Assembly: GCA_964017155.1 (NCBI GenBank)
Contig: OZ024863.1
Span: 39,691,617 to 39,755,616 of the forward strand
Source of the DNA: Oasisia sp. SBJ-2009
Lineage: Eukaryota; Annelida; Polychaeta; Sabellida; Siboglinidae
Reading direction: 5' to 3'
DNA: 64,000 bases
Part shown: piece after piece, positions 1 to 13,600 of the stretch
Numbering within the stretch: position 1 is the first letter of the stretch
Layout of the letters: each line of letters begins with the position of its first letter
Made by a program: the position numbers and the translations under genes
The notes under the pieces: model-generated
Database searches by the model: none
Told to the model about the DNA's origin: nothing
What the model saw: only the letters and a program-made list of their open reading frames with translations

Positions 1-1471
1 ACTCCCCCTGTCTCCATGCTGTCTCTACTCAACCTCCTTGGTGCTGCCCCCACTCCCCCTGCCTCCATGCTGTCTCTACTCAACATCCTCAGTGCTGCCC
101 CCACTCCCCCTGCCTGCATGCTGTCTCTACTCAACCTCCTTGGTGCTGCCCCCACTCCCCCTGCCTCCATGCTGTCTCTACTCAACATCCTCAGTGCTGC
201 CCCCACTCCCCCTGCCTCCCTGCTGTCTCTATTCAACCTCCTCCGTGCTGCCCCCATTCCCCCTGCCTCCATGCTGTCTCTACTCAACCTCCTCCGTGCT
301 GCCCCCACCCCCCTGCCTCCATGCTGTCTCTATTCAACCTCCTGCGTGCTGCCCCCACTCCCCCTGTCTCCACGCTGTCTCTACTCAACCTCCTCCGTGC
401 TTTCCCCATTCCCCCTGCCTCCATGCTGTCTCTATTCAACCTCCTCCGTGCTGCCCCCACTCCCCCTGCCTCCATGCTGTCTCTACTCAACCTCCTCCAT
501 GCTGCCCCCACTCCCCCTGTCTCCATGCTGTCTCTACTCAACCTCCTCCATGCTGCCCCCACTCCCCCTGTCTCCATGCTGTCTCTACTCAACCTCCTCC
601 ATGCTGCCCCCCACTCCCCCTGTCTCCATGCTGTCTCTACTCAACCTCCTTGGTGCTGCCCCCACTCCCCCTGCCTCCATGCTGTCTCTACTGAACCTCC
701 TCAGTGCTGCCCCCACTCCCCCTGCCTCCCTGCTGTCTCTATTCAACCTCCTCCGTGCTGCCCCCATCCCCCCTGCCTCCATGCTGTCTCTACTGAACCT
801 CCTCCGTGCTGCCCCCACTCCCCCTGCCTCCCTGCTGTCTCTATTCAACCTCCTCCGTGCTGCCCCATTCCCCCCGCTGTCTCTACTCAACCTCCTCCGT
901 GCTGTCCCCATTCCCCCTGCCTCCCTGCTGTCTCTATTCAACCTCCTCCGTGCTGCACCCATTCCCCCTGCCTCCCTGCTGTCTCTACTCAACCTCCTCC
1001 GTGCTGCCCCCATTCCTCCTGCCTCCATGCTGTCTCTACTCAACCTCCTCCGTGCTGCCCCCCACTCCCCCTGCCTCCATGCTGTCTCTACTCAACCTCC
1101 TCCGTGCTGCCCCCCACTCCCCCTGCCTCCATGCTGTCTCTACTCAACCTCCTCCGTGCTGCCCCCCACTCCCCCTGCCTCCATGTTGTCTCTACTCAAC
1201 CTCCTCCGTGCTGCCCCCATTCCCCCTGCCTCCATGCTGTCTCTATTCAACCTCCTCCGTGCTGCCCCCCACTCCCCCTGCCTCCATGCTGTCTCTATTC
1301 AACCTCCTCCGTGCTGCCCCCCACTCTCCCTGCCCCCATGCTGTCTCTATTCAACCTCCTCCATGCTGCCCCCATTCCTCCATGCTGTCTCTATTCAACC
1401 TCCTCCGTGCTGCCCCCACTCCCCCTGCCTCCATGCTGTCTCTACTCAACCTCCTCAGTGCTGCCCCCACT
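1..1471. repeat. 51-bp minisatellite array
   Basis: About 29 head-to-tail copies of a C-rich unit; the recurring core is CCATGCTGTCTCTACTCAAC followed by a CCTCC and GCTGCCCCC stretch. The usual spacing is 51 bp, with occasional 52-bp or shorter units. The array is cut by the left edge of the window. Because 51 is a multiple of three, all three forward frames and a reverse frame stay open for hundreds of codons, giving a 17-residue repeat beginning MLSLLNLL. Single-base length changes switch the open frame between units, which argues against selection for a protein. No promoter, splice context or non-repetitive coding flank is visible, so I read it as non-coding. Confidence 0.95.
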
Positions 1472-1478
1472 TTGATTT

Positions 1479-1535
1479 GAGCTTTAGCTCTCGTAGTTGA
1501 GTCCAAAGCTCTGTCGGTGAGCCACTGTGCTCTAC
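1479..1535 (-). repeat. SINE head fragment (tRNA-like end)
   Basis: The stretch ending in GAGCCACTGTGCTCTAC matches, in reverse orientation, the tRNA-like head of the full SINE copies at 61764-62094 and 36538-36955 (same GAGTCC..GCTCT..GAGCCACTG order). It directly abuts the end of the minisatellite. Only the head is present. Confidence 0.6.
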
Positions 1536-2559
1536 ACGACTTACGTTGGAAGGTGAATGGCGTGGATCATGCTTAAAGTTAATGGTCAAACTATACTGAG
1601 AAACTGTGTTTCTTTAAAGCATAGCAAGTAAGTAATAATGTGAAAAATTTATGAATAAATTGTATACTATACCAGACATCAGTCCTGAAATGTATGCCTG
1701 TTGTCATGGTTACACAGTCACAATCAGGGCTGTATCCTTTTTCGCAGTCATTCCAGCCAAAGTATGCACACATGTATAGTCATACTATTTAATGCATTTA
1801 TTTATACTCAATATATGACAGTAATATTGTTCCGTGTACAATGTAGACCAAACAACATACACAATTTATAAACACAGACATTATAGATGTTACAATGCAT
1901 GCACTATTGACATGTATATTGATGAAAAGTTAAATTTACCCTGCTGTATAACATATGTATTGCACGCAAAATGTGACGGGCTGTTTTCGTAAAAAGGCGA
2001 AAACCCAGCTGTTTCTCCGACCATTATAACAAATGGGTTTCTGTTGAAAGACAACCCCATTCCTAGTGGCAAATCTATCAAAATATATCTTCCAGGAATA
2101 AACACTGCATATGCCATACAACAATCTATCAGCAAATAAATAGTTCTTGTTAACATATCCAAAGGTTAAATTAGTTCTATGGACTTTAACGCTGTTAACC
2201 AAATGACTTCATCAATAAGACTGAAAGTCACACGCATGCGCATGTGCTCAGAATTCATTCTGTTTGTTTCAGCGAGTTTGTATATCCTGTTGAACTAGGC
2301 TCTAGCTTCCCATGTATATGACCATATCATTGCCCTAGGACTTCTTCTTCCATATACTGGACAAGGCGCTTTCAGGACGTTAAAAGTCCAGTATACAGAC
2401 TTCAGCTGCACTGATGAATCAGACTTATTAAGAAGTCAAACAGTTTATAGACAAGTTAATTTAACTTTGTATGTGTTAACAGCAAGTACATTCAATAAAG
2501 TGAACTATTCTTAAATTCAGTAGTTCATTGCCAATGCAGCACTGTCGGTCTAACATCCT
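1536..2559. other. AT-rich intergenic DNA, no gene seen
   Basis: No convincing exon on either strand; the short open frames at 1591-2202 have no recognisable motif. The only structure noted is the small dispersed hairpin repeat at 2341-2396. Confidence 0.6.
2341..2396 (+). repeat. Short dispersed hairpin repeat, copy 1
   Basis: The sequence runs CTTCTTCTTCCATATACTGG to TTAAAAGTCCAGTATAC. Its ends are complementary (TATACTGGAC and GTCCAGTATA), so it can fold as a hairpin. A second, diverged copy lies at 35779-35829. Confidence 0.6.
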
Positions 2560-3345
2560 ATGCACAACTTATTGATGAACAAATGGCAAAAGTCACATCC
2601 TGACAACAACCCACTTCATTTACAGATGTCATACACTAATGACTACGTACCTGCACTGCAGATATCATATCATAATACAGCCTATAAACTAAACCATTAG
2701 CACTGCAGATGTCAAATCCTTACAATAACCTAACAGCACTGGCCGATAAAATCCCCTATCTGCAGTCAGTACCTGCCACATGTCACATCTTGAAGACACG
2801 TTAGCATTAAAGACGTCACGTAACAGCAACCTATCAATACTACAGGTGTCACATCTTAAAAACCTGTCAATTTTATAAGGCATCACAACATATCAGCACC
2901 ACAGGTATCACATCACAATGACCTGACAGCAATATAGGTGTCACATCTTAAGAACCTATCAGTACTACAGGTGTCACATTTTAAGAATGCTAATTAAAGG
3001 TGTCACAACTTAAGAACATATCGATGCCAAATGTGTCACATCTTAAGAACCCATCTGCAACACAGGCATCACATCACAACAACCTTACAGCACTACAGAT
3101 GTCACATCTTGACAACCTATCAGCACTGTAAGCATTACAACTTGACAACCTATCAGCAGTACAGGTGTCACATCACATCACAATGACCTATCATCACAAC
3201 ACATGTCACATCCTGACAGCGCTATATACAGGTGTCACACCTTAACAACAATCTATCAGCATTACAGGCACACAACTTAAAACAACCTATCAGCACTGCA
3301 GGTATCACAACTTAAAACAACCTATCAGCATCAGAGATCCTTCTC
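2560..3345. repeat. Degenerate ~35-bp tandem repeat
   Basis: Loosely repeated unit with the core CAGCACTACAGGTGTCACAT followed by CTTAAGAACCTAT or CTTGACAACCTAT. Spacing and sequence vary a lot, indicating an old, decayed array. It grades toward the tighter 39-bp array that follows, which shares the CAGCAACAACCT segment. Confidence 0.75.
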
Positions 3346-3445
3346 TCATTCCTGTGGCAGTAATCTGAATATGTTTTGTTTCACTCTTGTCAAACTCAGT
3401 GACTTCTAGCAACAACTTATAAGCACTACAGGTGTCATACAACAG

Positions 3446-3843
3446 CAACACCAACAACCTGTTTTATGTCTTGATGAAAACATCAACATCAACAGCAACA
3501 ACCTGTTTTATGTCTTGATGAAAACATCAACAGCAACAACCTGGTTTCATGTCTTGATGAAAACATCAACAGCAACAACCTGGTTTCATGTTTTGATGAA
3601 AACATCAACAGCAACAACCTGTTTTATGTCTTGATGAAAACATCAACAGCAACAACCTGGTTTCATGTCTTGATGAAAACATCAACAGCAACAACCTGGT
3701 TTCATGTTTTGATGAAAACATCAACAGCAACAACCTGGTTTCATGTCTTGATGAAAACATCAACAGCAACAACCTGGTTTCATGTCTTGATGAAAACATC
3801 AACAGCAACAACCTGGTTTCATGTCTTGATGAAAACATCAGAA
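3446..3843. repeat. 39-bp tandem array
   Basis: About ten copies of a unit containing CTTGATGAAAACATCAACAG, CAACAACCTG and TTTCATGT. The 39-bp period (13 codons) leaves long open frames on both strands. GATGAAAACATC within each unit is nearly palindromic. Units alternate between TTTTATGTC and TTTCATGTC variants, which suggests higher-order duplication. Treated as non-coding. Confidence 0.9.
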
Positions 3844-5556
3844 CTACATATGTCAAGTCATAACAAACATTACTGCATGAGACATAACTCACCTCCCAAG
3901 AAACCTTCACTTCCAAATATATTGGCTGTAGCTGATGAATTTCATCAGCCAATCCAACGTTGGTGGTGAACTAGTTGCGATGTTTCTAGTTAGATATGTT
4001 ATATGTACCAGGGTAATGACACACCGAGAAACCAGATTTTCTATACGCATGTTACATACCATGAAACAACAACAACAACAATTTGTCAGTTATACAATAG
4101 TTACAACTTGGCGGAAATCCACGAAAACAGCCAATTATATCATGAGTCGAGCAGTTACAGAAGCAAGTCTGTATTTTACAAGTTCACAGCTTCCAACATA
4201 TAAACTAAGTTGTGTTTGAGTACATTTTACTACTTTCAAACACACCAATAAAATTAGTATATTTACATCATACATCTCACCATATCTATTGGATCACACT
4301 ACTGAATATATTCGCCAGACACAGTTGTTATATTTATATTTTACACATATTCACAAGATGACAACATTTTCAGTTGGAAGCATAATTTGTAATAAATAAT
4401 TTACTGCATGACTTTCTAAATGCACCAATGATGAGATTCACTTGACCTCTAATTACACTGAAGGTCGCCATTCGACAGAATGATGATTCACCAATGGTGA
4501 CCTGAAACAAGAGCATTTGTAACCTGTCATGGACACACATTATTCAAGCAGTTAATAGTGAAGAACATATCACAAGTAAAATTTATATTTATATAGTGGT
4601 GTAAATATATTACGATACATATTATTATATAACATAATATAGGTAAGCATGAGTAAATATAAACTGCAAATCAGTTTTAAGTGATGTATTACACTGAGTC
4701 ATATTTATTTACATCTGTGGCAAGCCAGGTCTGAAGCATGGATGGGGCACTTCCATAGGGGTTGGTTATTCATTAAGGTTGGGAGGTGTGCTACTTTAAC
4801 CTCAACATTTTCACTGATCAGTTTTATGTATGATTTCATCTGTTCACTTCTTAATGTAAAAGAAGGCTATTTCTCATTTTGTTGAACTAACAGATGCAGT
4901 CTTTTTACATATGACTTAAATGAATTCAGTAGCATCCACAATCATCTCCAGCATTCCACACAGACACAAAATGTTGAATATTTGGCCATAATGAACATAA
5001 TCAAATGCCTTCAAAAATTGACAAATGTGACTACTACAGGCAAGCTGTTGAGATCTCTATGTGACATTGTTGCATAATGCTGATATGTGGCCAGTTGTTG
5101 AGTGACCTGTGCAGAATCCATTCTGCTTCCATCTCAAAAGTAGTTTTGTAAGAGGTCATATATCTCATATCTGTGATAATTTGTTGCCACTGAAATTTCC
5201 ATTCTTTGGCAGGGATATCATTCCACTTTTGAGAATGCATCAGGTTTCAAAAAATTACTGAGAATGGTAACAAAGTTCTAGTAGTATTTATTTCAATTCA
5301 CGTATACATAACCCATACTAAAATCTTTATTATTCTTATATACATCAATCATTGAATGATAATACAACAAGCAAGATCCACACATTTGCAGAAGACACAT
5401 TTGACAAAGAGAGCAGGGAAATGAGGAGTAGTGGAAAGAAGCGGCAAACTAACATTCAGTTCACAAGACACGACGAGGGAAGACATCTTGAGATTACTGG
5501 GACGAACAACTGAGTGGGAGAAATTTGTAGATGTATTTTAGGGGGTCTGAGGAAGG
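3844..5556. other. Unique AT-rich DNA, no gene seen
   Basis: No recognisable coding segment, RNA gene or transposon. Contains a short (CAA)n run near 4065-4080. Confidence 0.55.
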
Positions 5557-5564
5557 GTAGATAG

Positions 5565-6033
5565 TAAGGATGGGATGAATCGGGAATGTCGTTTGAATTG
5601 AATATCGTAGAAATTTTGAATACGAATCGAATATCAAATCAAATAAGAATATTCAGTGGCTCCAAATTCGATTAGAATACTGAACGTTGTCGAGATGTTT
5701 TGCCGGGATCGCATTGCTGGCGAGATTTACGTGAGTTTGTTTTGTAAAGTTTATTCGTTCATTAGTGATTTTATTTTGTAACCTAGTGTGTGTATACATA
5801 TACACAGAAGATATGTGAGGAGTAGTTTGCTGGTTGTAGTTTATTTCATAGTTAAGTCAGAAAGTTAACGATCACTCGGGACTGATTTTGCAGAGGAGGA
5901 CATGAAGGAAAATATTTGATCAATATTCGCTTATATAGCTGCTAATTTTTGAATTTCAAATCGAATTGAATAGTGGGAATTTTTTGGAATATTCAAAATT
6001 TCTAATACAAATCGAATATTCATCCCATCCTTA
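5565..6033. mobile_element. hAT-like MITE, 469 bp
   Basis: Perfect 16-bp inverted ends, TAAGGATGGGATGAAT at the left and its complement at the right. They are flanked by a near-perfect 8-bp duplication, GTAGATAG (5557-5564) and GTAGATGG (6034-6041). An 8-bp target duplication is typical of hAT transposons. The interior is AT-rich with many GAATATTC-like words and no transposase frame, so it is non-autonomous. It lies 3' of the receptor gene on that gene's strand, about 210 bp beyond its stop codon. A shorter relative is at 34487-34595. Confidence 0.8.
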
Positions 6034-6243
6034 GTAGATGGGATCAACAGCGTGCTCCCACCCACTAAATGTCAAAGAGAGAAAATGATAAATAAAAACG
6101 AAGTCAAAAAAAAGGTCAAATGAGCTGAATAAAACAACATTTGTGCATGAACAAGGCAGGCTAGTTGGCTAATGCTTGTAGATTACGCCGAAAGGTCATG
6201 CATGGGTTAGTGGAGACAAAATCATAGTTAGTGGAGAGCATAC

Positions 6244-6519
6244 TTAGTAGTCAGTAGACAACACGCTTGCGGACGCGCGGCCGGCGTTGGCGACAGGAGG
6301 CGAGTACCTTAAGTAGGTCTGGTAGGTGTTGCCGTTGTAGCTCTTCGGCTCCATGTCGTAGTCGGATGACTGGCGCCGCATGAGCCGCGAGCAGCGCGAC
6401 CGGCAGTGACAGTACGTGTGACACGCACTGCGCAGACTGCGCTGGAAGTTGTTCGACATGATGCTGTAGATGATGGGGTTGACGCAGCTCTGGATGTAGG
6501 GCAGCAGGTGGATCACCAG
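6244..6519 (-). CDS. GPCR exon 6 (TM7, tail, stop)
   Basis: Begins after CTCTCTTACAG with [10 protein letters not shown]. Codes the rest of TM7 including NPIIY (372-376), helix 8 (SNNFQRSL), a Cys-rich stretch [11 protein letters not shown] and a Ser/Tyr-rich tail, then TAA. The exon is clearly richer in GC than its flanks, as expected for constrained coding sequence. I could not assign a polyadenylation site. Confidence 0.95.
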   Translation of the reverse strand: MVIHLLPYIQSCVNPIIYSIMSNNFQRSLRSACHTYCHCRSRCSRLMRRQSSDYDMEPKSYNGNTYQTYLRYSPPVANAGRASASVLSTDY

Positions 6520-6715
6520 CTGTAAGAGAGACGTGAGCAGGATGTTGACATAATTATAGCCTTTTTAATAAAATACAGGCCTGTAAGTAAACAATTTCTT
6601 TCCAATAATCCTGATTGGTAAATTATCTGTACATCTACACTGTAAACTATGTACATGTGTTGATTTGAGGTAGTCATACATTTTTCTGCAACTTTTACTT
6701 GGAAATATATGTACA

Positions 6716-6748
<33 letters not shown>

Positions 6749-7602
6749 GTAGCTCAATTTGAGTGTAAATAAACTAACATAATTATAGCTTTTTTAATAA
6801 AATACAGGCCTGAAATTAAACAATTTCTTTCCAATAATGAACAAGAAAATACATATTCCAACATGTAAATACTAAAATATTATACACCAAAATGAAAAGT
6901 AAATGTGAACAAACCATTATGTAGAATGCCACATTTTTGTGGAGGATATATCCCAGTTTGTGTCTCTTCATGATGTTGAGAATAAGTTTTGGTGCCCAGC
7001 AGAAGAGGAAGATGCCAATAATTGTTAGGAGCATCTTGATGACCTGCAAAAAATCATACATTGTCTCACTGACAGTTCATACTGGAGACTAATTAACATA
7101 TATTGTGACCAGTGTCTCACTTAACACTCAACTCCCATATAGCTTCTCAAAGTGCAGAGGGTTTCTCATCATGTCTTCACAAACATATACCACATGAGAA
7201 AAACCAATTTCTTCCTAACCATGCCTTGTAATGTTATGGACACTACATTTGCTCCACTCTCATAGTACTTTTTTCAGCAACTTTATTCACATTAGTTACC
7301 AATATTTGTAACCTTTAATTGAACTACACAATACATGTTCATGATTAACATCAACTAGGGTGGCATTTGATTTCTGTCTGTACACACGACTTAGTATAGA
7401 CATATAATTTTCCCTTTGATACTCAGTATATACATACTAATATTTATGTATATTAATTATTTTTTGTCTATTGCTATATTTAACTGAAAATATAATAAAT
7501 AGTAGTATAATATTTTCACTAATGCAACTGTTTATTTAGGAATTCTAAACGTGATTTTACTATAACAGTATGTATGTATATCCTTTTATATTAAAATAAA
7601 AT

Positions 7603-7633
<31 letters not shown>

Positions 7634-10600
7634 TCTTTATATATATATCACTACATCTACACTGACCTGTTTGCGAGCTTCCCGTATCTCAGAATTGTGA
7701 TCGCGCAGTGACCTTATTCCCGCCCTCTTTGTGCTGGCACGGAAATGTCGCCCACTCTGAGGTGTCAGCTCCAGTCGACTGTCATCTTCATAGCTCCTGC
7801 AAGCACAACGTAACATAATCTAACTCCTGTGAACACAACTTAACACAATCTAACTCCTGCAAGCACAACGTAACACAATCAAACTCCTGCAAGCACGACG
7901 TAACACAATCTCACTCCTGTGAACTCAACGTAACACAATCTAACTCCTGCAAGCACAACGTAACACAATCTCACTCCTGCGAACACAACGTAACACAATC
8001 TAACTCCTGCGAACACAACGTAACACAATCTATCTCCTGTGAACACAATCTAACTCATGCAAGCACAATGTAACATAATATAACTCCTGCAAGCACAACG
8101 TAACACAATATAACTCCTGCAAGCACAACGTAATACAATCTAACTCCTGTGAACACAATGAAAAACTACTTAACAGTAATTATTCTACAGATATTATACC
8201 ATAGCTGTGAGACATCCAACAATCTACAGCTTTTATATCATTAACACATTGACGTATACACCCTAATTTTTATTGATGTAAGCAAACTACAGTATGAGGC
8301 ATATTCAGTTTGATGTCAATATGTGTACAGTATGTATGGTAAAAGGAGTCAATATGGCATGGTGCTTCACCCAGCAGAAAGGTACAGATGTTGATCACTA
8401 GATGTCACCACAATATTCCACAACGCAGACTAGTGTGCAGATGGGGTCGACTATTGTCACATGCATTTTTGTTTTAAATCCAATATGGTCTTAATGTGGA
8501 ACGTCGCTTTGGGCATTCAATATCAATCAACGTTTGGTACTGGCGAAAAGATGTAGTATTTCTGAGACAGTCATATGTTCAGAGTTGTTATTAATTGCAT
8601 GTTCCATTACATATTCATAACAACTGCTATGGTGTGATTGATGGCTTATGGATTTTCTTAAATTTTATGGTTTCATAGATGCACGAAACATTTTGAACAA
8701 TGCTTTTTTGTACTTTGGCCCACATTTGTCAGCTGCTCTGAGATTAATCGGTCTACATCTCGAGATGATTCTGAATAATGACTGTCGCAAATATTTCATC
8801 AATGCACACTTAGCTGCAGCCAAGCTCCGTGACTGAAATCCAATTAACATATCCATGGTTGCATGGAGAGCCTCTCCGACAGCAGGGCAGATAAGTAAAC
8901 ATAGGAAATCATAAGTGTTCATATGTGGTCTTACTGAGTTCTGTTCCTATTAATACACAACCATAATATTTATTGACCCCCAAGTAGGTATAGAATTTGT
9001 TGAAAGTACATCAATTTTGTTAGTATGTACAAACATACATACACACATATTATATCATGTTTACATGTACATACAAATATAAGCTTATCCTGCTCACAGA
9101 AAACTGAACCCACCGAAGCTCCCTCAAGCCTAGCCCCCTGCTAAACTATAACTATTCCTTACATTCCTACACATTTTTATTTTCCTTCTGTCAAATATCT
9201 GCATCAAGATTCCACTTTAAGAAAAAAATAATGAAATTGCAATTGGCCCATTGCGTGATGTATGTAGGCTTGTTGAATTGAGCCTAATGGTGCTATTTGC
9301 AGGAGACAGCTACTTGAAATGGATGAGATCCTGCTAGGGGGCACTCTGACTAGGTATCGTTATCTCTGCCAACACATGATGTCATCTACAATGACTGATG
9401 ATCACAGCGAAGTCTCTGGAGTGACAGCGCGAGAAATGCAACAAATGTCCGACAATAAGCGATCTGACATGACGCGTTTAAAATTTGACAGGAGTCGTGT
9501 TTAGGAGAAGTGGTGACAATCATATCAGCGCCATGCAATACTTGTGCGGCTTCCACTGACGTAATTCACAGACAAGTACAAAACGATCATTCTGAATTTG
9601 AATAGAGATTAATAATACCAGGGGATCTGATGTTTTTGTGTATGTGTACTACTGGACCTCTCTTCTCTGCAGAAGGCATGGTGTGAGGGTGTAATTGGAT
9701 TCATGGAAGACAGATGGATGTCATTAGCCTGTCCATGCAAGGGAGAGATAGATGCACTTAAGTTAAACAGTTCTGGATTAAGGCACGATATCTATAGCAA
9801 TTTGTACAAACACATACATGTTGGTTAGGTGATTCTGCTCCATTACCTGGAATCCACTGGGCTTGGGGTAGTAATTATTGGCAACACGTTTCTTTAATCT
9901 GTCCCGTTAAATGTGGTAACCACCTACGAAGCAAACACCTTAGGGTATTACTGTTAACCAGGCCCATCACCATGGAGATGCATGGGTTCACATGAATCAG
10001 TCCCCTTTTCATGAATCCCTTAATTTCTCCACCCCCTGAAACATCTTTAAAATATGAACCCCGATAGCTATTTTTTAATATTCCGTTTCTTTGGTGTGAA
10101 ACTCTTTTTCTGAAAAGCTGCTGTATTTTGTTCAAACACCACCGACCATGACAGCCAGAGCAGGGACGTCATTGATGGACACGGGTGTTGAAGACAGAAC
10201 CTATATATCTATAATCTGTATATCTGTTTAGTGGTCATCAGGGAATGAAATGAAAGCCTGGTTACTGGTTATCTTTTCAGAACATTTTGCCAATTAATCA
10301 TTAACATTGTTAACAACATCATAGACTTAAAAATGCAGTTTGGTGGGCAGATGCCTTCAATATATTATTAAGAACATTACATTAAAAAGTCAGGAACTGA
10401 TACTTTCAGTTTAACATGCTTTCAGGTGTGTAAAAGTGTACCAAAAATGTGTTAGTACTTACTGTGATTTGTTTATGCTGAAATACTAGGAATGCAACAA
10501 CAGATGCAACAATGTGAATCAAATACTGGATACTTACAACAACTTTGCAATCCAAATCAAAGGAAACAACCTATTAAAATTATCATATGTGAATTTAATT

Positions 10601-13600
10601 ATGCCAGTCAGGTTGTTAATATACTAATCTGTGCACAATTATACGTGTTGGGAAATGTAGCATAAAGCCTTAGGTTGATGTGCTTGTCTAAAAGTGGAAG
10701 TAAGCTTCATAGTTTCACTACATCAGACCCAGTTCAGTGTGGCCGACTACACTGTAGAACACTTCCACTGAGTTCCAGAGATTTGCTTAAACTGCCCTAG
10801 CTTGAGGTCAATGCCCTGTCCTACAGCTTTCATGTATGCAACTGGATCAGTCACAACAAACCAGATAATTTCAAAGAAAACATCCAGTCAGTTCCACACA
10901 AATGACAGGTTCAGAAAACTTTTTGTACAAACCCCAATTTTCCAACTCATTGAATAAGCTGATCTTTTATCACTCTCGCTGCTGAGGTTAGACAATATTT
11001 TAAAGATCGACCCAATTAGCAAACTTCTATTTTTGTTGATATGACATTATGTGATAACAAACTACATAGGATGGTTCTGGTCCTAAATGAATTGGTGTGT
11101 TCTGAGTTGGGCAGCACATTACTGAAGAGATTTTTTTTAAACAATTCATGGCGTCCGAATAGTCTATTGTAAAATTGATCTTTACAACTATAAAAACCAC
11201 TTAAATCTGGCAAAAGGTACTTGTGTTTGATAGGATAATATTTAACGGTATCTGTATTTTACTTAGCGCAATATGCTGTTTTGAACATAACTTGTAGTTG
11301 ATTGGGTTGTACTTTGCCATATAACCTTGAGTTATTAAAGCACCAGTTGACCACGTTACTAAAAATTAAATCTAAATTATTGTAGTAATTCCTAATTATG
11401 TAGACAATAGTCTAAACTACTCCCTTATAAAAAAAAACTATGCATATTGCTATAAATGTCCACCCCCATTTACTGTACTGAGGATGACATTCTAGCAACT
11501 AGATTTGAGACTTCATTTAGTTGACAACCAGGTCAAGGTCAAATTAGCAGGTCACATTCGTCATGGTGACAAATATGAGATGATTGCTGATATGTGTGCA
11601 AGTTACTAAGCAGTTAACAGTTATTAAAATTGCATCTGTTCTGCACCAAGATAAATTAAGCACAGCCCAACACTGACATTTTGAACATAACCTAGAATGG
11701 CAGTGATAAGCCTGCAACGCACTACAGAGAGTTGATTATGATCCATAGCCATCAGCTAACAAGTAGCAGCCAGAGTATGATGATATGGCATTTGTAATAT
11801 TCCTGATTCTTTCAACCCTAAACAGCATTTTAGCATTTTTACCAATAGCCAATTATAACAATTTACACAAAGCTTAGTAGCAGTAAACTGTTGCACATTT
11901 TTGAATGATACTTCTTCAATCAATGAACTGCATGAAAAAGGACCAATTACAGCAGAAGCCCTTCAGCTGGTTGGCTTCTCTCAATACTTTCTAGCACAAC
12001 GCCAATCACTTTGTAGTTGTCAGAACATCAGATTGCTAATCAAGTTCAACGAATGTTCACCTCACCCGCGGTGCTAATTTAATCAGTGATTTCCATTTGG
12101 ATTGCATATTCCCAGCCTCCATTTGTGTTTGACCTTGACATTAGTTTTTTGCTGCGAGGTGTGGTGTTTCCTGGAACCTCACAATAGGCGTGTCCTTGTC
12201 AATACCAGTATAGTTTGGCTTCTTCACTATTTTCACCCTAGCTATGATCTTTCAGTGTAACTATAACACAATTAAACACAAACACAAACTAAACAGTACA
12301 AATGGCTTGAACCTGCAATACAGTAAAGACTGTACATGTACTGGCACACATAAATTAATAACATTCGCAGTTGTCTTAAAACATAACATATAAAAAATGT
12401 AATTAATAGGATTTTGTAAGATCACTTAGGAGTGAGAAGTTTTACTTTATAATAAATAAATACTAATTGTTTTCCAATTACCCGGAAATAAAGTGTAATT
12501 ATCTTTACTGAGCTGGCCAAAATATTAGTACCCCAACATCAATAATATAATAGATGTTTAGGATGACAAACATACTGTAACTAAATACTAAATGAATACG
12601 TCAAGTCAGTAAGATAACTTAGTAAGTGCAGTACACATTCATTGTAGCAAACATGTTACCAGTACGTCACAACGAGGCTGTGTATCAAATAAACATGCGC
12701 TGAATGAAATCATCAGAACGTTTTTGGAATCAATAGACTGATAGCTGTCCGCTTGGTGATGTGGGGGATAAACTAAAACTATTGGATTTGGCTGCATGTG
12801 GCTGCTGGTGCACAAAAATGCATGCTCGTGAACGACAAACAAGTAATGTAGGTGATGTGAATGAAGTGCATGCAACAGAGAAAGCTTGTGCTGAGAGCAG
12901 TGGATCGAAGGAATTACAGTATCCATTATTATATTCTACATAATCACACTTTTTAGAGATTCCTTAACAGTGTCGTAACCACAAAATTACAATATTTCAA
13001 TTTTTTTATTGTTAAATATTTCAGTGTGTTTTGGTTTCAATTTAGGGTGCTACGGGGACCAAAGGTGAGACACACCATACTGAAACCACCCAGATCTGTA
13101 GTTCCTTTGTGGTGACAATGCATACAATGTATACAATGTATGAAGATATGCTTATTCTATCATACCCTGGATAAGACAGCCTAATGCCAAAAGTCTGCAT
13201 CCAAGTTCCACTGAAAAAAGAAACAAGCACACTGCAATGATATAGTTAAGTCACAGAGCCATGCTTAGAATAACTAACAGCGAGTGTTTTTTGTGATATT
13301 CCGGGCATGGCGTCATTCCAATGCACTAGAGCAGCATTCCCGGTAGATCAACAAGTGATGCAATATTTACTGCCAATGACGACACAAGTGGTCTGAAGAC
13401 AAGCGTATTATATTCAACATTGTCATGAGATTTGTGACATGAAGTGCTAGATGCGTGTACATCCACATTAATCCAGAATGAAAAATCGAGGATCCGATAA
13501 CATCTAGACAACCCTGGATACATGTTGACTCGATTGCACCTGTTTACACAACATTTTCACCCCACAACTGTGTAGTATCATTTTTTTATTGCCCTGATAA

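Noticed and set aside
16..1500. 494-residue open frame (and other overlapping frames) as a repeat protein gene
   Set aside because: The 51-bp unit is a multiple of three, so several frames are open at once; unit-length changes switch frames and there is no gene context.
3605..3969. Repeat proteins on both strands
   Set aside because: Translation of the 39-bp array; open on both strands with no other support.
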